Below, in pieces: positions 42,612-54,568 of a stretch of 64,000 nucleotides of DNA. The stretch lies in the NCBI RefSeq assembly GCF_024339025.1, contig NZ_CP101415.1, forward strand, positions 806,001 through 870,000, in the 5' to 3' direction. The notes below the pieces were generated by a model. The model was not told the origin of the DNA and ran no database searches. It was given only the letters and a program-made list of their open reading frames with translations. Every line of letters begins with the position of its first letter. Position 1 is the stretch's first letter. Made by a program: the position numbers and the translations under genes. The DNA comes from Mycoplasma bradburyae. GTDB taxonomy: Bacteria > Bacillota_I > Bacilli_A > Mycoplasmatales > Mycoplasmoidaceae.

Positions 42612-43100
42612 TTAAAGATTTTTATTTAAAGAAACTGTTGTTTGTTCTGTTTTCTTAATACTAATAGAGCCTAAGAAATACATATAAGAAACGATTACAA
42701 ATATTAAGAATAAAACAAATAAGAATAAAGAAACGCTACCAATAGCTATTCTAATATCTGATAATTCAGCTTGGGTGTAGTTAGTATTATTAACTAAAGG
42801 AGTAATCTCAAGACCAACTGTACCAGGTTCAATACCTGAATTTTCAGGTGTATATATTTTGGTAAAGATTCCACCTTTAGAAACAGAATCAATAAAGCCA
42901 GACTGTGTTACGCCTTTATTTAGAATTTCTTCATATGGAGCTGCTGATAAAGCTACAAGGATTAATGAAGCTATTAAAGCAATAACAGCCAAAACAAGAT
43001 AGATGTAAGATTTTTTTCTTGATGGTTTTAGTTCTCTAGGAACTAAATCCCATTTAAAATAATTAGCTTTTAATGGATCTTTAACTTTATTTTTTCTCAT
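42612..43100 (-). CDS. Two-helix membrane protein overlapping rpiB
   Basis: A 162-residue product, unrecognised. MRKNKVKDPLKANYFKWDLV leads to helix 1 (SYIYLVLAVIALIASLILVA), then an external part of about 70 residues with IYTPENSGIEPGTVGLEITP, then helix 2 (VSLFLFVLFLIFVIVSYMYF). I chose the ATG at 43100, which overlaps the end of rpiB by 14 nt; the frame extends further up to 43145 but that would lie wholly within rpiB. Confidence 0.65.
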   Translation of the reverse strand: MRKNKVKDPLKANYFKWDLVPRELKPSRKKSYIYLVLAVIALIASLILVALSAAPYEEILNKGVTQSGFIDSVSKGGIFTKIYTPENSGIEPGTVGLEITPLVNNTNYTQAELSDIRIAIGSVSLFLFVLFLIFVIVSYMYFLGSISIKKTEQTTVSLNKNL

Positions 43101-43551
43101 AAGCACTAATTTTATCGACCCTTCTTTGGTGTCTTCCGCCTTCAAATTCAGCTGCTAAAAATCTTCTTAGTATCTCTTTACTAGAATCGATTGTAGTTGT
43201 TCTAGCACCTAAAACTAAAACATTGCATTTGTCGTGTTGGATAGCTAGTTCTGCATACTTAGGTTCATAAACTAAGCCTGCTCTAACATTTTTGATTTTG
43301 TTGGCAGCAATACAGATACCTACTCCGGTACCACAGATCGCAACTCCTAAATTAGTTGTGTTTTCGTCCTTGAAATAGTCTTCTAATAAAAAAGCAAAAT
43401 CAGGATAATCATCTGGCGCTTTTTCGTCATTAGATCCAAGATCAATTACTTCGAATTCATCACGATATTCGCTTTTAAGCATACTAATAAGTTCTTGCTT
43501 TAAAAAAACACCAGTATGATCTGCAACTAATACGATTTTTCTCTTACTCAT
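43087..43551 (-). CDS. rpiB: Ribose-5-phosphate isomerase B
   Basis: The 154-residue RpiB/LacAB-type isomerase interconverts ribose 5-phosphate and ribulose 5-phosphate. It starts MSKRKIVLVADHTGVFLKQEL (DH corresponding to the substrate-binding Asp-His), has DDYPDFAFLLEDYF and the catalytic CGTGVGICIAANKI with the active Cys, followed by RAGLVYEPKYAELAIQHDKC. With rpe in this window it covers part of the non-oxidative pentose phosphate pathway. The corresponding gene is MG396. Confidence 0.93.
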   Translation of the reverse strand: MSKRKIVLVADHTGVFLKQELISMLKSEYRDEFEVIDLGSNDEKAPDDYPDFAFLLEDYFKDENTTNLGVAICGTGVGICIAANKIKNVRAGLVYEPKYAELAIQHDKCNVLVLGARTTTIDSSKEILRRFLAAEFEGGRHQRRVDKISAYEKK

Positions 43552-43694
43552 AATATTTGTTATGACTTATTAATTATATTCTTATATCTTTTTAAATGAT
43601 AAACAACTAATAGATATTTTTAATGTTTATTTAAATAATAGCTTATCTCTAAGAAATTAATCAGATAATCAATTAATCTATATAAGATAAATAA

Positions 43695-43718
43695 AAAGCA
43701 GCACTTGGTGCTGCTTAA
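43695..43718 (-). terminator. Terminator of metG
   Basis: The stem AAGCAGCACC/GGTGCTGCTT (minus-strand view AAGCAGCACCAAGTGCTGCT) is followed by TTTTATTTATC on the minus strand, about 45 nt after the metG stop. Confidence 0.82.
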
Positions 43719-43760
43719 TTTATTATTGGTATTACTTAAATGACCTTTAATAATCCTTAT

Positions 43761-45503
43761 TTAAGAATTATCAGATTTAACTTCTTCTACTTGTGCAACT
43801 TCTTCTTTTTTGTTTTCAGATTTAGATTTTTTATTTTTATCTTTTTGTTTTTTATTATTGTCTTTTTGATCTGATTCTGATTTTTCTCCAGCAATTTGTA
43901 AAGTTAAATTAACTCTTTGGAATAATTTCTTAGCTTGATTTATTTTGTGATTATTCAATTGTTCAAAATTATTAATGTTTTCAAGCTTAATTTGTTCAGG
44001 GGTAAAGTTCATTTGCTCATAAACTTCTTTAGACTTTATCGTAAGAATAGGCTCAAGTAAAACAAAGACACTTCTAACAGCACAAGCTCCAGCAAATAAA
44101 ACATTAGCTAATTCTTGTGTTTGGTTGTTTTTGTATAATTCTCAAGGTTTGGTAATTTCAATAACACTTGAATATTCTTTTGAAATACTAAGCAATGTTT
44201 TTATAGCGCCACGAATATCATTTTGTTCAACTAATCGTTCAAATTCAGCAGGAACTTTAGCTAACTCTGTTAAGTAATTATCAACAACTTCTAATCCTTG
44301 TTTATAAGGTAGAATTATCGAATTCTGACGCGTTTCAATCATTGGTATTAAACGATTAACTAAGTTGGCAAAATTATTAATTAAATCCGAGTTAAGCGTT
44401 TCTTGGATTAAACGCTTACCAACTTTACCATCTTCACTTAAACTTACTTCTTTAAGTAAGAAATAACGAATTTGATCAACACCAAAGATATCAACTAGCT
44501 CAACAGGATCAATAACGTTATTAAGCGATTTTGACATCTTGTTACCGTTTTCATCAACAATTCATCCATGCGAGATCATCTTTGTTGGTTGTTTTAATCC
44601 CAACATTTCCAAGAAGATTACTCAATAAATTCTATGGAATCTTGTGATTTCTTTAGCGATCAAATGAATTCTTTCGCTATCATCATTGTTTCAGAATTCT
44701 TGGTAGTTCTTATCATCATGTGAAGCAAAACCAGTTGATGATAAATATGAAAACAAAGCATCTAATCAAACATAGATCTTATGACTTTTATTCAACGGAC
44801 AATCAATTCCTCAATTAACACTAGTTCTTGTGATTGATAAATCTTTTAACCCAACATTAATAAAGTTATTTAACATCTCTTTGTTACGAGACTCTGGGAA
44901 TACAACTGGGTTATTGCTTTCAAGTGATTGTTTAATAAAATCACTAAACTCTGACAATTTAATGAAATAAGATGGCTCATTAATTGTGCTAATCTTATGA
45001 CCAACATTACAATAAAGCTGATCTTCTGGATCCTTAGATAAATCGGCATTAATTTTTTCAGCTATATCAGCTTTTTTCAACGCACTAGATGAAGTATAAC
45101 CTTCTTCACAATCAACACAATAAAGCCCTTGTCATTGATCGATGTAAATAAAACCTTTTTTAAACAATAGGGCAAAAACCTTTTTAACTACTTCTTGATG
45201 GTTTTCTTCTGTTGTTCTTACAAATCTTGTAAGATCAATATTTAAAAGCTCAAATAATTTTCTAAAATTATCTGAAAAACTACTAACCATTTCAATCGGA
45301 CTTAAATTTAAAGATTTCGCTTTAGTTTCAATCTTTTTACCAAATTCATCAGTGCCTGATAAGAAAAAAACATCATAGCCTCTTTGTTTTTTAAAACGAG
45401 CTAAGAAATCTCCTAAAATTGTTGTATAAGCATGACCGATATGCGGTTGTCCCGAAGCATAGTATATCGGGGTTGAAATATAACATTTTTTTGTTTTTGC
45501 CAT
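43761..45503 (-). CDS. metG: Methionyl-tRNA synthetase
   Basis: The 580-residue class I synthetase has the HIGH box YASGQPHIGHAYTTILGDF near residue 15 and the KMSKS box ENGNKMSKSLNNVIDPVEL near 320. No zinc-knuckle Cys quartet is obvious apart from the CYC-type pair DCEEGYTSS area. The anticodon-binding domain follows (LINNFANLVNRLIPMIETRQ). An unusual C-terminal Lys/Glu/Asn-rich tail of about 45 residues (DQKDNNKKQKDKNKKSKSEN) ends the protein. At least eight Trp codons are TGA. Confidence 0.95.
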
Positions 45504-45551
45504 AGTTTTAAATATCTCTTTAATTTTATCTAAAAAAGTTTGAAAATCACT

Positions 45552-46922
45552 TTATTCTATATCATAACCAACTTGCTTAAATTTCACATCTTTTGATAAT
45601 TTACGGTTTCTTGCATTCTTCGACTTGAAATACAAGGTGATCGGAACATAAGTAAGACCAAAGGCTTCTCTTATTTTATTTTCTAGAAACCGTGCATATG
45701 AAAAGTGTAAATAATCAGGATTATTACAAAACAATACGAAGGTCGGAATTTGACCTTGCGCTTGAGTTGTATAAGTGATTGATAAACGGTTACCATTGAA
45801 TATTGGTGCTTGGTTCATCATTTGCGCTTTACTGATTACATCATTCAATAAAGAAGTTGATATCTTAATATTAAGTTGTTCTTTAATCATCTTGATTGTG
45901 TCAAAGATCGTCTCAATTCTTAAATTCTCCTTAGCACTAATAAAGATAATAGGCGATCAAGGAAGGTATTTAAACTTATTACGAATCTCTTTTTTAAATA
46001 AGTTCATTGTCTTCTCATCTTTTTTAACAATGTCTCATTTATTAACCACAATAATTGTTGGTAAATTAGCTTGATGACACAACCCACCAATCACTTCGTC
46101 TTGTTCTGATAATTCAGCCGAACCATCAAGCATCAACAAAATAAATTTTGATCTTGAGATTGCTTGTTGTGTTCTTTGAACTGAGAATTTTTCTATTCTT
46201 GTAGCTATCTTACCTTTTCTTCTGATACCTGCGGTGTCAATAACTTTATATAATTCTTTGTTATATCTAAAAGTGGCATCAATAGCATCCCTAGTAGTTC
46301 CTGCTACATCTGATACTAATACTCTTTCTTTTTTTAGTAACTGGTTTAATAAACTAGATTTTCCAACATTAGGTTTACCAATAATACAAAAAGTTGCCGC
46401 CAACTCTTCTTCTTTCTTGTTGTCAAATTGATCTTTTAATTTGACAATCTCATCTAATAAATCCCCAATCCCGATCGCATGTTCTGCTGATATAATTAAC
46501 GGTTTACCAAACCCTAAACTAAAGTATGAACTTAAATTAAGTTCATTTTTATTTTGATTTTCAATCTTATTAAGAACAAAAAGAATCTTTTTGTTCTTAT
46601 GTTTTTTAAGTAGTTTGGCAGCATAATGATCATCAGCATTAACACCTTCTTTATACGAACATACAAATAAGATAATGTCGGCTTCATCAATAGCAAATTG
46701 AACTTGTTGTTCAATTGCTTTTTGAAATACATCACTATCTGTAGTAAGACCTCCGGTGTCAATAATTTGGAATCTTTTAGTTAATCATTCAACATCACCA
46801 AAAATACGGTCGCGAGTGATCCCTGGAACATCATCAACAATAGCAATTCGATTCTTTATTAAACGATTGAATAATGTTGATTTACCAACATTAGGTTTAC
46901 CAACGATAGCTACTTTAAGCAT
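45552..46922 (-). CDS. der: Ribosome-assembly GTPase Der (EngA)
   Basis: The 456-residue tandem GTPase acts in 50S maturation. G domain 1 has [19 protein letters not shown] and DTGGL; G domain 2 has [17 protein letters not shown] near residue 180, [22 protein letters not shown] and VVNKWDIV (W as TGA). A KH-like C-terminal domain follows ([40 protein letters not shown]). It overlaps the end of cmk by 8 nt; cmk-der is the conserved order (MG330-MG329). Confidence 0.96.
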
Positions 46923-47592
46923 TATTAACCTCCAATCTTTTGTTATATAAACTTACAATTTGATTGACAACATCATCAATTGTTAAATTATCCGAATCAA
47001 TAACTACTGCATCATCAACAATAATTAATGGTGCTAACTTACGGTTAGCATCATTATAATCTCGTTTAGCAATTTCATTGCTAAACTCTTCTATTTTTTC
47101 GTCCGTTAATTCCAGGTTTAATTGTTTAATGCGTCTGATAGCTCTTTGTTTAGCTGAAGCAGTTAAATAGATTTTAAGAATAGCATTAGGTAAAACAATA
47201 CTAGTAATATCCCTGCCATCCATTACTACTGGTTTTTTAGAAGCATAATCTTGTTGTAATTCTAATGCTAGTTTTCTTATCTTATCATTTTGAGCTATCT
47301 CACTAGCACCCATAGATATCTTTAATTCATTTAAAGCTTCAGAAACATTCTTGTTATCAATCTTAACTTGATCACCATTGAATTCAAACTGGTAAGTATG
47401 GTAGTTATTTAACAATTGATCAACTGATCAATTGTTAAGGTTCATTAAATAATAAAATGCTCTAAACATTTTACCTGTTGATAAGTAGTTAAAATTAAGT
47501 TTGTTAGCTACTAGTTTAGCGACAGTGGATTTACCGCTTCCTGCTGGTCCATCGATGGCTATCTGATGATTATTAATTTCAGTTGTCGTCAT
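46915..47592 (-). CDS. cmk: Cytidylate kinase
   Basis: The 225-residue kinase phosphorylates CMP and dCMP. It starts [20 protein letters not shown] and continues with [20 protein letters not shown] (P-loop), then [20 protein letters not shown] with the CMP-binding region and [20 protein letters not shown]. Its ATG overlaps the stop of the preceding gene as TAATG, and its stop lies within der. Confidence 0.95.
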
Positions 47593-48236
47593 TATTCTGA
47601 TGTCTTAAATATTCCAATAATAATAAATAAAAAAATTAAACAAACTGCTATCAAACCAATTAATAAACCTAATAAAATCTTGAAGTTTTTAGCTTTGTTT
47701 TTATTAGTACCAATATCAATTTTTTCAACTGGTTTAAAGAATTCAGCGTCATTAATCTTTTTCTTAGCATATGTAATAATCTGTTGCAACTTATACAGAT
47801 CATTATGTGAATTACTAACAAAGTTAGATGACAGAACTTTTAATTGTTCGAATCTTTCTCTAATATTATTAATTTCTTTTAATCCAGCATCGCTTGAAAT
47901 TCAACTCTTATCTGAATTCTTGTTAGTAACATCTTTCGAATAATCATTTAAAAACCGTGCTTGATCAATAATATTAATTAGATCATTATTATCAAAAGAT
48001 CACAAAAAGTCTTTTAATTCATTAATGTGGGCTTGGTTTTCAGATGAATATTTAATCTTTAAACTTAATAAATCAGGTTTATTAGTTTGATAATCTAATA
48101 ATATGTTCGTGCTAATCTTATCTAAATCATTCTTATATTTAGATATAGATTCATTTTCTTGTTCAAGAATTTTCTTTAATTGAGCTTGTTTCTTCTTTGC
48201 TTCACGAGTAAATTTATTTTGAATTAATCGGCTCAT
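47592..48236 (-). CDS. Coiled-coil protein with C-terminal membrane anchor
   Basis: A 214-residue product, unrecognised. The first 165 residues are charged and helical ([40 protein letters not shown]), compatible with coiled coil. One membrane helix lies at the end ([20 protein letters not shown]), followed by [10 protein letters not shown]. It would be cytosolic and tail-anchored. It is translationally coupled to cmk (TAATG). The function is unknown. Confidence 0.7.
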
Positions 48237-48326
48237 TATTAAAATTATGTGTTCTTAAATCACACGATATGTAAATTTTAAAATAAAATAATTTACATAT
48301 CATTAAATTATAGAAAGGTTAAATAG

Positions 48327-48878
48327 TTGAAACTACTTGTATTAACTCTTAAAGAGTTCCAAGACATTGAATTAGTAAGCTTTGCTTCAATTCTTACTGC
48401 TAGTAATAAATTCTCTAAAATTGATTATTACTCACCTGATAACCAAGACAGTGTTGTAGGTCAATTTAATGTAGCTCATATTAAAACAATTAAATCATTT
48501 AACGTTAATGATTATGATGCTATTTATGTACCTGGTGGTGTTGGAGCTATCCATTTAAGATCTAATCAAAAAGGTCTTGAATGTGTTAAGGAATTCGTTC
48601 AAAACAATAAATGAGTAATTGCTATTTGTGACGCACCCAATGCTTTAAGTGAAAACAATATCCTTAATAAGGATGATAAATACATTTCTTGAAGTGACGG
48701 TACAATGAATGGCGCTAATCGTATTAAAGATTTTAATACCCAACTTAATTGTTCGAATAAGTTGATAACAGCAAGATGTTCATTGACAACTTTAGAATTA
48801 GCATTCTATACTCTAGAAGTATTATTCTCAAAAGAATTTAGCGATGAACTAAGAGCTAAATTAACAGGTGTTGCTTAG
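48327..48878 (+). CDS. DJ-1/PfpI family protein (TTG start)
   Basis: The 183-residue product has the DJ-1/PfpI fold marks: MKLLVLTLKEFQDIELVSFA with the conserved Glu-15, YDAIYVPGGVGAIHLRSNQK, and the nucleophile elbow WVIAICDAPNALSEN with the reactive Cys near residue 100. Members act as glyoxalase or deglycase, chaperone or protease; which applies here cannot be told. The TTG at 48327 is preceded by GAAAGG at good spacing, and no ATG is available near the N-terminus. It is a single-gene unit. Confidence 0.87.
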
Positions 48879-48928
48879 TTAATTTAGAAAAGTAGAAATA
48901 TATTCTTACCAAGAAATTAAAAATATAA

Positions 48929-48958
48929 AAACCACCGGTAAATTCGGTGGTTTTTTAT
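48929..48958 (+). terminator. Terminator after the DJ-1-like gene
   Basis: The stem AAACCACCG/CGGTGGTTT with a 7-nt loop is followed by TTTTATGT on the plus strand. It could also work for the minus-strand neighbour. Confidence 0.88.
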
Positions 48959-49048
48959 GTATAAATAAAACCATTTCGTTTTCTTAGAAAATAAAATTGT
49001 AATCAGATTTGATATAAAACTTAAAATTAAGATATTTTATCAACAAAA

Positions 49049-51049
49049 TTATTTAGGCATTTCTATCTCGCTATCCATTTTCATTTCATCTTTCTTTACT
49101 TCTTTTTTAAGGAATTCGCTCATAGATGGTATTGATTTAATTGAAGGGAAGTTATGCGAAAATACAAAGTATTTATAAATTTTTATCATTTCTTCGTAAT
49201 TAGCATTATATCCTTTCTTTTTATCATAAAAGAAGTTATCTCTACGAATTAAATGAAACGATTCAGGAATAGGGAAATTATTAAGATCTACAAAATGTAA
49301 GGTTTCTTCCATATCAATATTGAAATACTCTTGTAGCATTGCTATAGTTGTTAATAGAACTGTAGTTGTTGCTTGTAAACCGTATAATTTTGTTTTAACA
49401 GAATCCTTATTAAACTCATCGCTTTTGAAGAATACAGATTTATTAGAACTAATGTTATTTAAATCTATTGCTAGCATATTTTCCCAAGAAACCGATGGAT
49501 CTAGAATTATACCTTTATTTTCCTTACTGTTATTTAATAATTGAATGTATTTCACCGCATCTTCATTTTTATAAACTGGATGAAGTTTGTAAAAATAATT
49601 ATATCTTTCAGGCGGGTACAATTCATGAATTTTTTCTATATAATTATGAACCTCACGTGTAGCAACAGTAGGAAATTCTAATCTTAATCTTCATTTGCTG
49701 GAAGCATCTTTTCTAAATAAACTAGAACCAATAAAGATTAGATTCTCTTTGTTAGGATCATAATTATCTTTTCCATAAGTTATAAAGTCTAAAATTGTTT
49801 TATCTTTTAAATGAAAAAGAGTGCTATATTCTTCGTAGTATTTACTAATATCTAATTCAGAAATGCTGTTAGCAAAATCTTTAAAATTAAGCGGATAAGT
49901 TTTAATATCTAAATTAGCTCAACTCGTATCATTCAAATCGAGTTCTTTATTAAAATATTGCGAATAATCACCGATTAAATTAAAAATTTTAAACTTATCT
50001 TCAAGTGTATAAAAATATCTAAAATTGATATCTAATTTCTTAGTTTTAATCCCTTTATCTCAAAATTCTGTTAGTTCTTCTTTAGAATAATGATTACTTT
50101 GTCTTTTAGCTCAAGGTATGTAATCATTATTAATAAATTTATATGGTTGAGCGTTACCATCACTTAATATAACAATCTTGTTAGCATGGGTAATTATTCA
50201 ATTTCTTATTGGATAATTAATATCTATAAATGATATGTCAGGGATATAAAAATCAAATAATTTTACTTTATCTATATAACCTTTTAGATAAGTTTTAAGT
50301 TCTTCTATGCTTCTAGGGAATACACTATAGTTTGAACCTTTCTTTGTGTTGTCTAAATATATTTGTTTATCTACTACCCTTAATCTTCCGTCTTCTATAT
50401 TTGTCAATTCATTATTTTCATTTAATAAAGCAGTATCGCCATATGTTTTTAGCAACTCATTATAGTTAAATCTTTGTTTTTCATTTTTTAATGTTTTCCC
50501 GTAATCATTTACAACAGTATCAATTATGTAGATAATATCATTATAAGGTTGTTTATCATTTTTACTTAATTCCAACTGAGCAAGCATTGCATTAGAACTA
50601 GAGATTAAATATTGCGAAGCATTTCTTCCAATAAAAACTGATGGATATTCGTTTTTAGCTGAATCTACAATTTCATCACTAAAAGCCTTAAGTTTCTCTT
50701 TAGTTGTTTGGGTGTTAATATCGGTATTTTTCTCTATTTCAACAACTTTGTTTTTAGCTTTTTCATTTTCTAGAGCCTCTTGATCATTGTTATTTTCTGT
50801 TGGATCAACTTCTTCTGTTTCATTCATTGATGATTGATCATCTGAAGGATTTTTTTCTTGTATATTTTTCTCAGTTTCTTCTTTTTTATCTTCTTCTTTA
50901 ACCATTCCTTCTTTAAGGTTAGATTCGTCTTTAGAGGTATTTTCTTCTCTTTTGATTACTTTAGTTTTATCGTAAAAACATGATGCTGTAAGTGTAGTTG
51001 AACTTATTAATAATAAAACGCTTAACAATGATCGTTTTTTAAATTTCAT
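49049..51049 (-). CDS. Large lipoprotein with possible glycosyltransferase-like C-terminal domain
   Basis: The 666-residue precursor has lipobox TLTASC (Cys near 26) after MKFKKRSLLSVLLLISSTTL. A Glu/Lys/Asn/Asp-rich linker spans about 35-105. The rest is folded and Trp-containing (TGA codons). In the last 270 residues, YFYKLHPVYKNEDAVKYIQL and GIILDPSVSWENMLAIDLNN, followed by LYGLQATTTVLLTTIAML, recall the HP motif, the I-P-x-x-x-x-E segment and the small-residue SS motif of GT80/GT52-type sialyltransferases. That likeness is from memory and unproven; it may be only a surface adhesin. An SD (AAGGAGA) precedes the ATG. Confidence 0.7.
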
Positions 51050-51116
51050 TTCATCTCCTTAAAGCAACTAATCAACTAACAAAAAGCATTTATAAACTTA
51101 TATTAAGTATATTAAA

Positions 51117-51172
51117 AAATCTAGACCGTTGTAATAAAGTTATTACTAACTTTAATAAGTTGATCTAGATTT
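51117..51172 (-). terminator. Large hairpin/terminator after lipoprotein gene
   Basis: The outer stem AAAATCTAGA/TCTAGATTTT (10 bp) encloses the perfect hairpin GTAATAA-AG-TTATTAC. On the minus strand the outer stem ends in TTTTTTAATATAC. It lies about 90 nt beyond the stop of the 51262 gene and before the next lipoprotein. Confidence 0.65.
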
Positions 51173-51261
51173 TAATTATTTTATTGTGATTTAATTTTTA
51201 GATTTGAAAACTAAAAATACTTTTATGATTTGTTATTCTAGCTAAAACTGCATTGTTAGTT

Positions 51262-53112
51262 TTAGTGGTTTCTGGCAACAGAGAATAACATATCATTAAT
51301 ATTAACTCTATAGCGGTTATACTCTTTGAAGCTTGGATCAGCACCTTCATCTTCTGCGATAATTACAGCATAGAAGTATTTAAATTTATTATCTAACGCA
51401 CCTAATAAATGACCTCATTCACGAATTTTGCTCGCATCGTCTAATCCGTATTTAGCGTAAGCATGTCTTTCACCTAATACATTTTTGAATAACACCGTAC
51501 TTACGAATTCACTTGTAAGTCCATAATCTGGGCGTGATAATAATGGTGAGTTATATGATCCGTAATAGTTTTCACCATATGTTAGTTTGTGTTTTTGAAC
51601 CGTTTCACGAGTAGCGACATTATAACTGTGTCCAGTAGATAACATCTTACCGTCATTTCTAACTTCTTTATTTCTTATAAAGTTACCTCTAGTGTAACCT
51701 AGAATACCTTGTAAAATCAGCTTAGCTTTATCTTCTTCATCAAAAATAGTGCTAGCATTAATCAATTCAGGTAAATGAAGTTTTTTACGAAGTTTATTTC
51801 ATTTTTTAATCTGAGTTTCAACATACTTATCATTAAACGCAATTAACGGTTTAAGAGTATTTATATCACCTGCCTGTAATTCTATTCTTGCGTTTAAATT
51901 AGCGTCATATTCTCCACGACCTTGCTTAATTTCTTCTCTGAAAAGATTGATATATTTGTTAATTACAGATTTTAAATTAGCGTTTTTAAATACCATATCG
52001 TATGATAAATTATTTTCGCTTGGTTCATAATAATCACCAACATCAATATTTTCATACATTAAAGGTGACAGATCAAAAATTTTGTTGTTATCAGAGTAAT
52101 TAACTCAACTAAATGTTGAAGGTGTTGTAGCTCTATCAAATTCAGCTGTCTTTTCAGCAATACGTTGTTTGATTATTTTTCGTTCTTCAATATGTTTTTG
52201 AACAGCTTTATATGTATCAGCAAAAGTATTATAAATAGCACCGTCCTTATCGTTATAAGATTTTAAAGTTGGAGCTGAAGGTGTTGCTGATACAGTGTCG
52301 CGAATTGATTTAACATTATCATCAATTAAGCGTATAAATTTTGCGTTTTGAATTTGCGATTTTTGATTATTTAGAAGTTTAATGTATTCTTCACTTCTAG
52401 CTTCCTCAATTTCGTAATCAGTAAGTTTTCCTTCTTCTAGTTCATCAAAATTGATTCGCATCGCATTCGCAAAAACTTTAACATAACTTAATTTTTGTTG
52501 GTATGTAGAATCTAATTTGCCGCTTTTCTTAACTGAATCAAAATTATTATTCATTGATTCTACTTGATCTCTTAATGGTTTTAAAACTGATGGTTCTAAA
52601 GCCATTTTATAACTATCTCTTATTCCTTGACCACCAGGAATTCGAGATATGAACAACTCAACTTTCTTAATAAGCGCATTATACTTATTAATATACATCT
52701 CTTTTTCTGTTAAAGGTTTGTTTTCGGTAGGAGTTACAACCGGTACTGGAATTACAGGTTCAGGTATAGCGGTTTCTGGAATATCAACTTCAGGTTCTTT
52801 GTATTCAGTAACAGATCCAGCATTTGAACTTGCATTATTATTTACGCTAATATCTGTTGAGGTAGTTGTATTATTTGATGCATTCGTATTTGAATTACTA
52901 TTTGAATCTTGGCTATTACTAGTTTGATTATTTGAGCTATTATCAGATCCGTTAGATTCTATAGTTGAACCATTTCCCGTTTTTACAGTAGTTTCTTTCG
53001 AATTTTTATGAGCTTTAATATCTTCATCTTTACAAGAGCTTAAAATAGTTCCTGTTAGTAATGTACATGCAAATAATGTTGTAAATAAGCGTTTCTTATT
53101 ATGTCGTTTCAT
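51262..53112 (-). CDS. Large surface lipoprotein with Ser/Asn/Thr-rich linker
   Basis: The 616-residue precursor has lipobox ILSSC (Cys near 26) after MKRHNKKRLFTTLFACTLLT. Residues about 35-105 are almost wholly Ser, Asn, Thr and Gln (NSNSNTNASNNTTTSTDISV). A short Pro/Val/Glu stretch follows (PETAIPEPVIPVPVVTPTEN), then a helical region. The C-terminal third contains GKMLSTGHSYNVATRETVQK and NYYGSYNSPLLSRPDYGLTS, with no motif I recognise. The protein is outer-face lipid-anchored. The linker is probably disordered and exposed. It is tandem with the 49049 lipoprotein gene, same strand. Confidence 0.8.
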
Positions 53113-53525
53113 ATTTATATTCCACCATTCTTTTTATTGCGCATTTTACAACGCAGAGGGTTAGTAATTTTTAGATTACTAACTTAAAACAACGTTTTAA
53201 TAATCAGATTTAGAACCTAACATAATATATCTAGATTATCATGTTAATTCTAATATTTTATATGTATTTAATGTTGTTTTCTTAGATTAAGAGTACTCAT
53301 ATATATTAATAGTATTTATATAGATATATGACTCTTTAAATTGTTAATAAACAAGTTTATATTAATGAAAATTAAGCTTGTATATAACAAAAGCTATCTA
53401 TTAATTCTAATATATAAATTCTGATTTGTATATGAAATTGCTTAAGTTTACTCTATTTGAAAGGATTAATGAATTCAATTTTATAAAACGAATTATATAG
53501 AATTTTGTATTCAAAAATACGCAAA
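53113..53525. other. AT-rich intergenic region (413 nt)
   Basis: No gene is seen. Near the lipoprotein start lies an inverted repeat, GTTAGTAAT-TTTTAG-ATTACTAAC (53160-53183), in its likely leader. The rest is very AT-rich. Confidence 0.55.
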
Positions 53526-54560
53526 TTAATAAATAAAGAAAATGCGGCTAATAATAGTCTGCATTAATATATCTAAACATCAAAAACTAAATGCTAAATA
53601 AATAATACTTCGTAAAATTTTTTTAATAAAATTAGCCATTTTTACCGTATTTTTTATCAATTTCACTAAGTCTTTTTGATAATATTTTTTAATAAATTCT
53701 TTGTTTTCGTGTTTTAAAATTTGTTTTTTAATATTATCGCTAATTAATTCTTTTTCTTCTGCGTTATAAAAATAATTATCTCAACATTTTTTGTTAGCAT
53801 CACAAACACCTAAAAGTTCCTCGAAAGTTAAAACTCTATGATTGTTTTTATATCTTTCGTTTTTGATATTTCTTGTCGTAACTACATTTATATTACTCTG
53901 GTATAAATTATCTAATACAGATTCACTTATTTGCTCATCTAAAGTTACTAAAAACATTTCTCTAGCACCTGTTCTCATCATTTCTTCAGGTACTTCTTGT
54001 CATCTTTCTCTTAATGTAGTTTTAGCGCTTATCAATATTGTATTTCTTTTATTAATCATATATTCTATGACCCCAGGCGAAACTATATCTACTAGTTTCC
54101 CTAACTCTTTTCAATAAAAATATTTTTACCTATATTCCCTTGACTATCCATAGGTATTTCGGCTCCCATAAATATCAATTCAATAATTGCTTCAAATTCA
54201 TTACCTGCACGCGATCTTCTACTTTGTGTATTAGATAGAGTCAATATGTATATATGCTCGGTAAAATCAGCTATAAAATGAGATATCGCATTTATTGGCG
54301 TCATTTTATTGATCTCATTTTCATCACATAAACTTTTTAAAATATCTATAGTGAATCGTTTTTCTAATGGATGGTATATATTTCAAGAGTTTTTCTTATA
54401 TTTTCGATTATTTCACTAGCTTGTTCTATGAAATAAGTTTTTCTTTTAAGTGATATCCAAAATTAACAAAAACTTCGTAAATTAAATCATATGGCGATAT
54501 GAAATATTCATTTCTTTTTCTCTTAATTAAAGCCTTAAATTCTTCTATATCTATTATCAT
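53526..54560 (-). pseudogene. Broken type II restriction endonuclease (EcoRII/SsoII-like)
   Basis: Four frame segments together encode about 345 residues. From MIIDIEEFKALIKRKRNEYF the frame shifts at 54438-54442 (one A missing), at 54375-54380 (an extra TA) and at 54108-54111 (one A missing). The joined product contains SRRSRAGNEFEAIIELIFMG, KLVDIVSPGVIEYM, ILISAKTTLRERWQEVPEEM and GAREMFLVTLDEQIS. The V-D-I...ISAK-T-T-x3-R-W pattern resembles the catalytic part of EcoRII/SsoII/PspGI enzymes. It is divergent from the intact methyltransferase. Three lesions within about 450 nt argue for decay rather than sequencing error. Confidence 0.75.
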
Positions 54561-54568
54561 TTTGACCT

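Noticed and set aside
43101..43145. Upstream extension of the membrane protein into rpiB
   Set aside because: A 59-nt overlap is unlikely; the ATG at 43100 gives a natural start.
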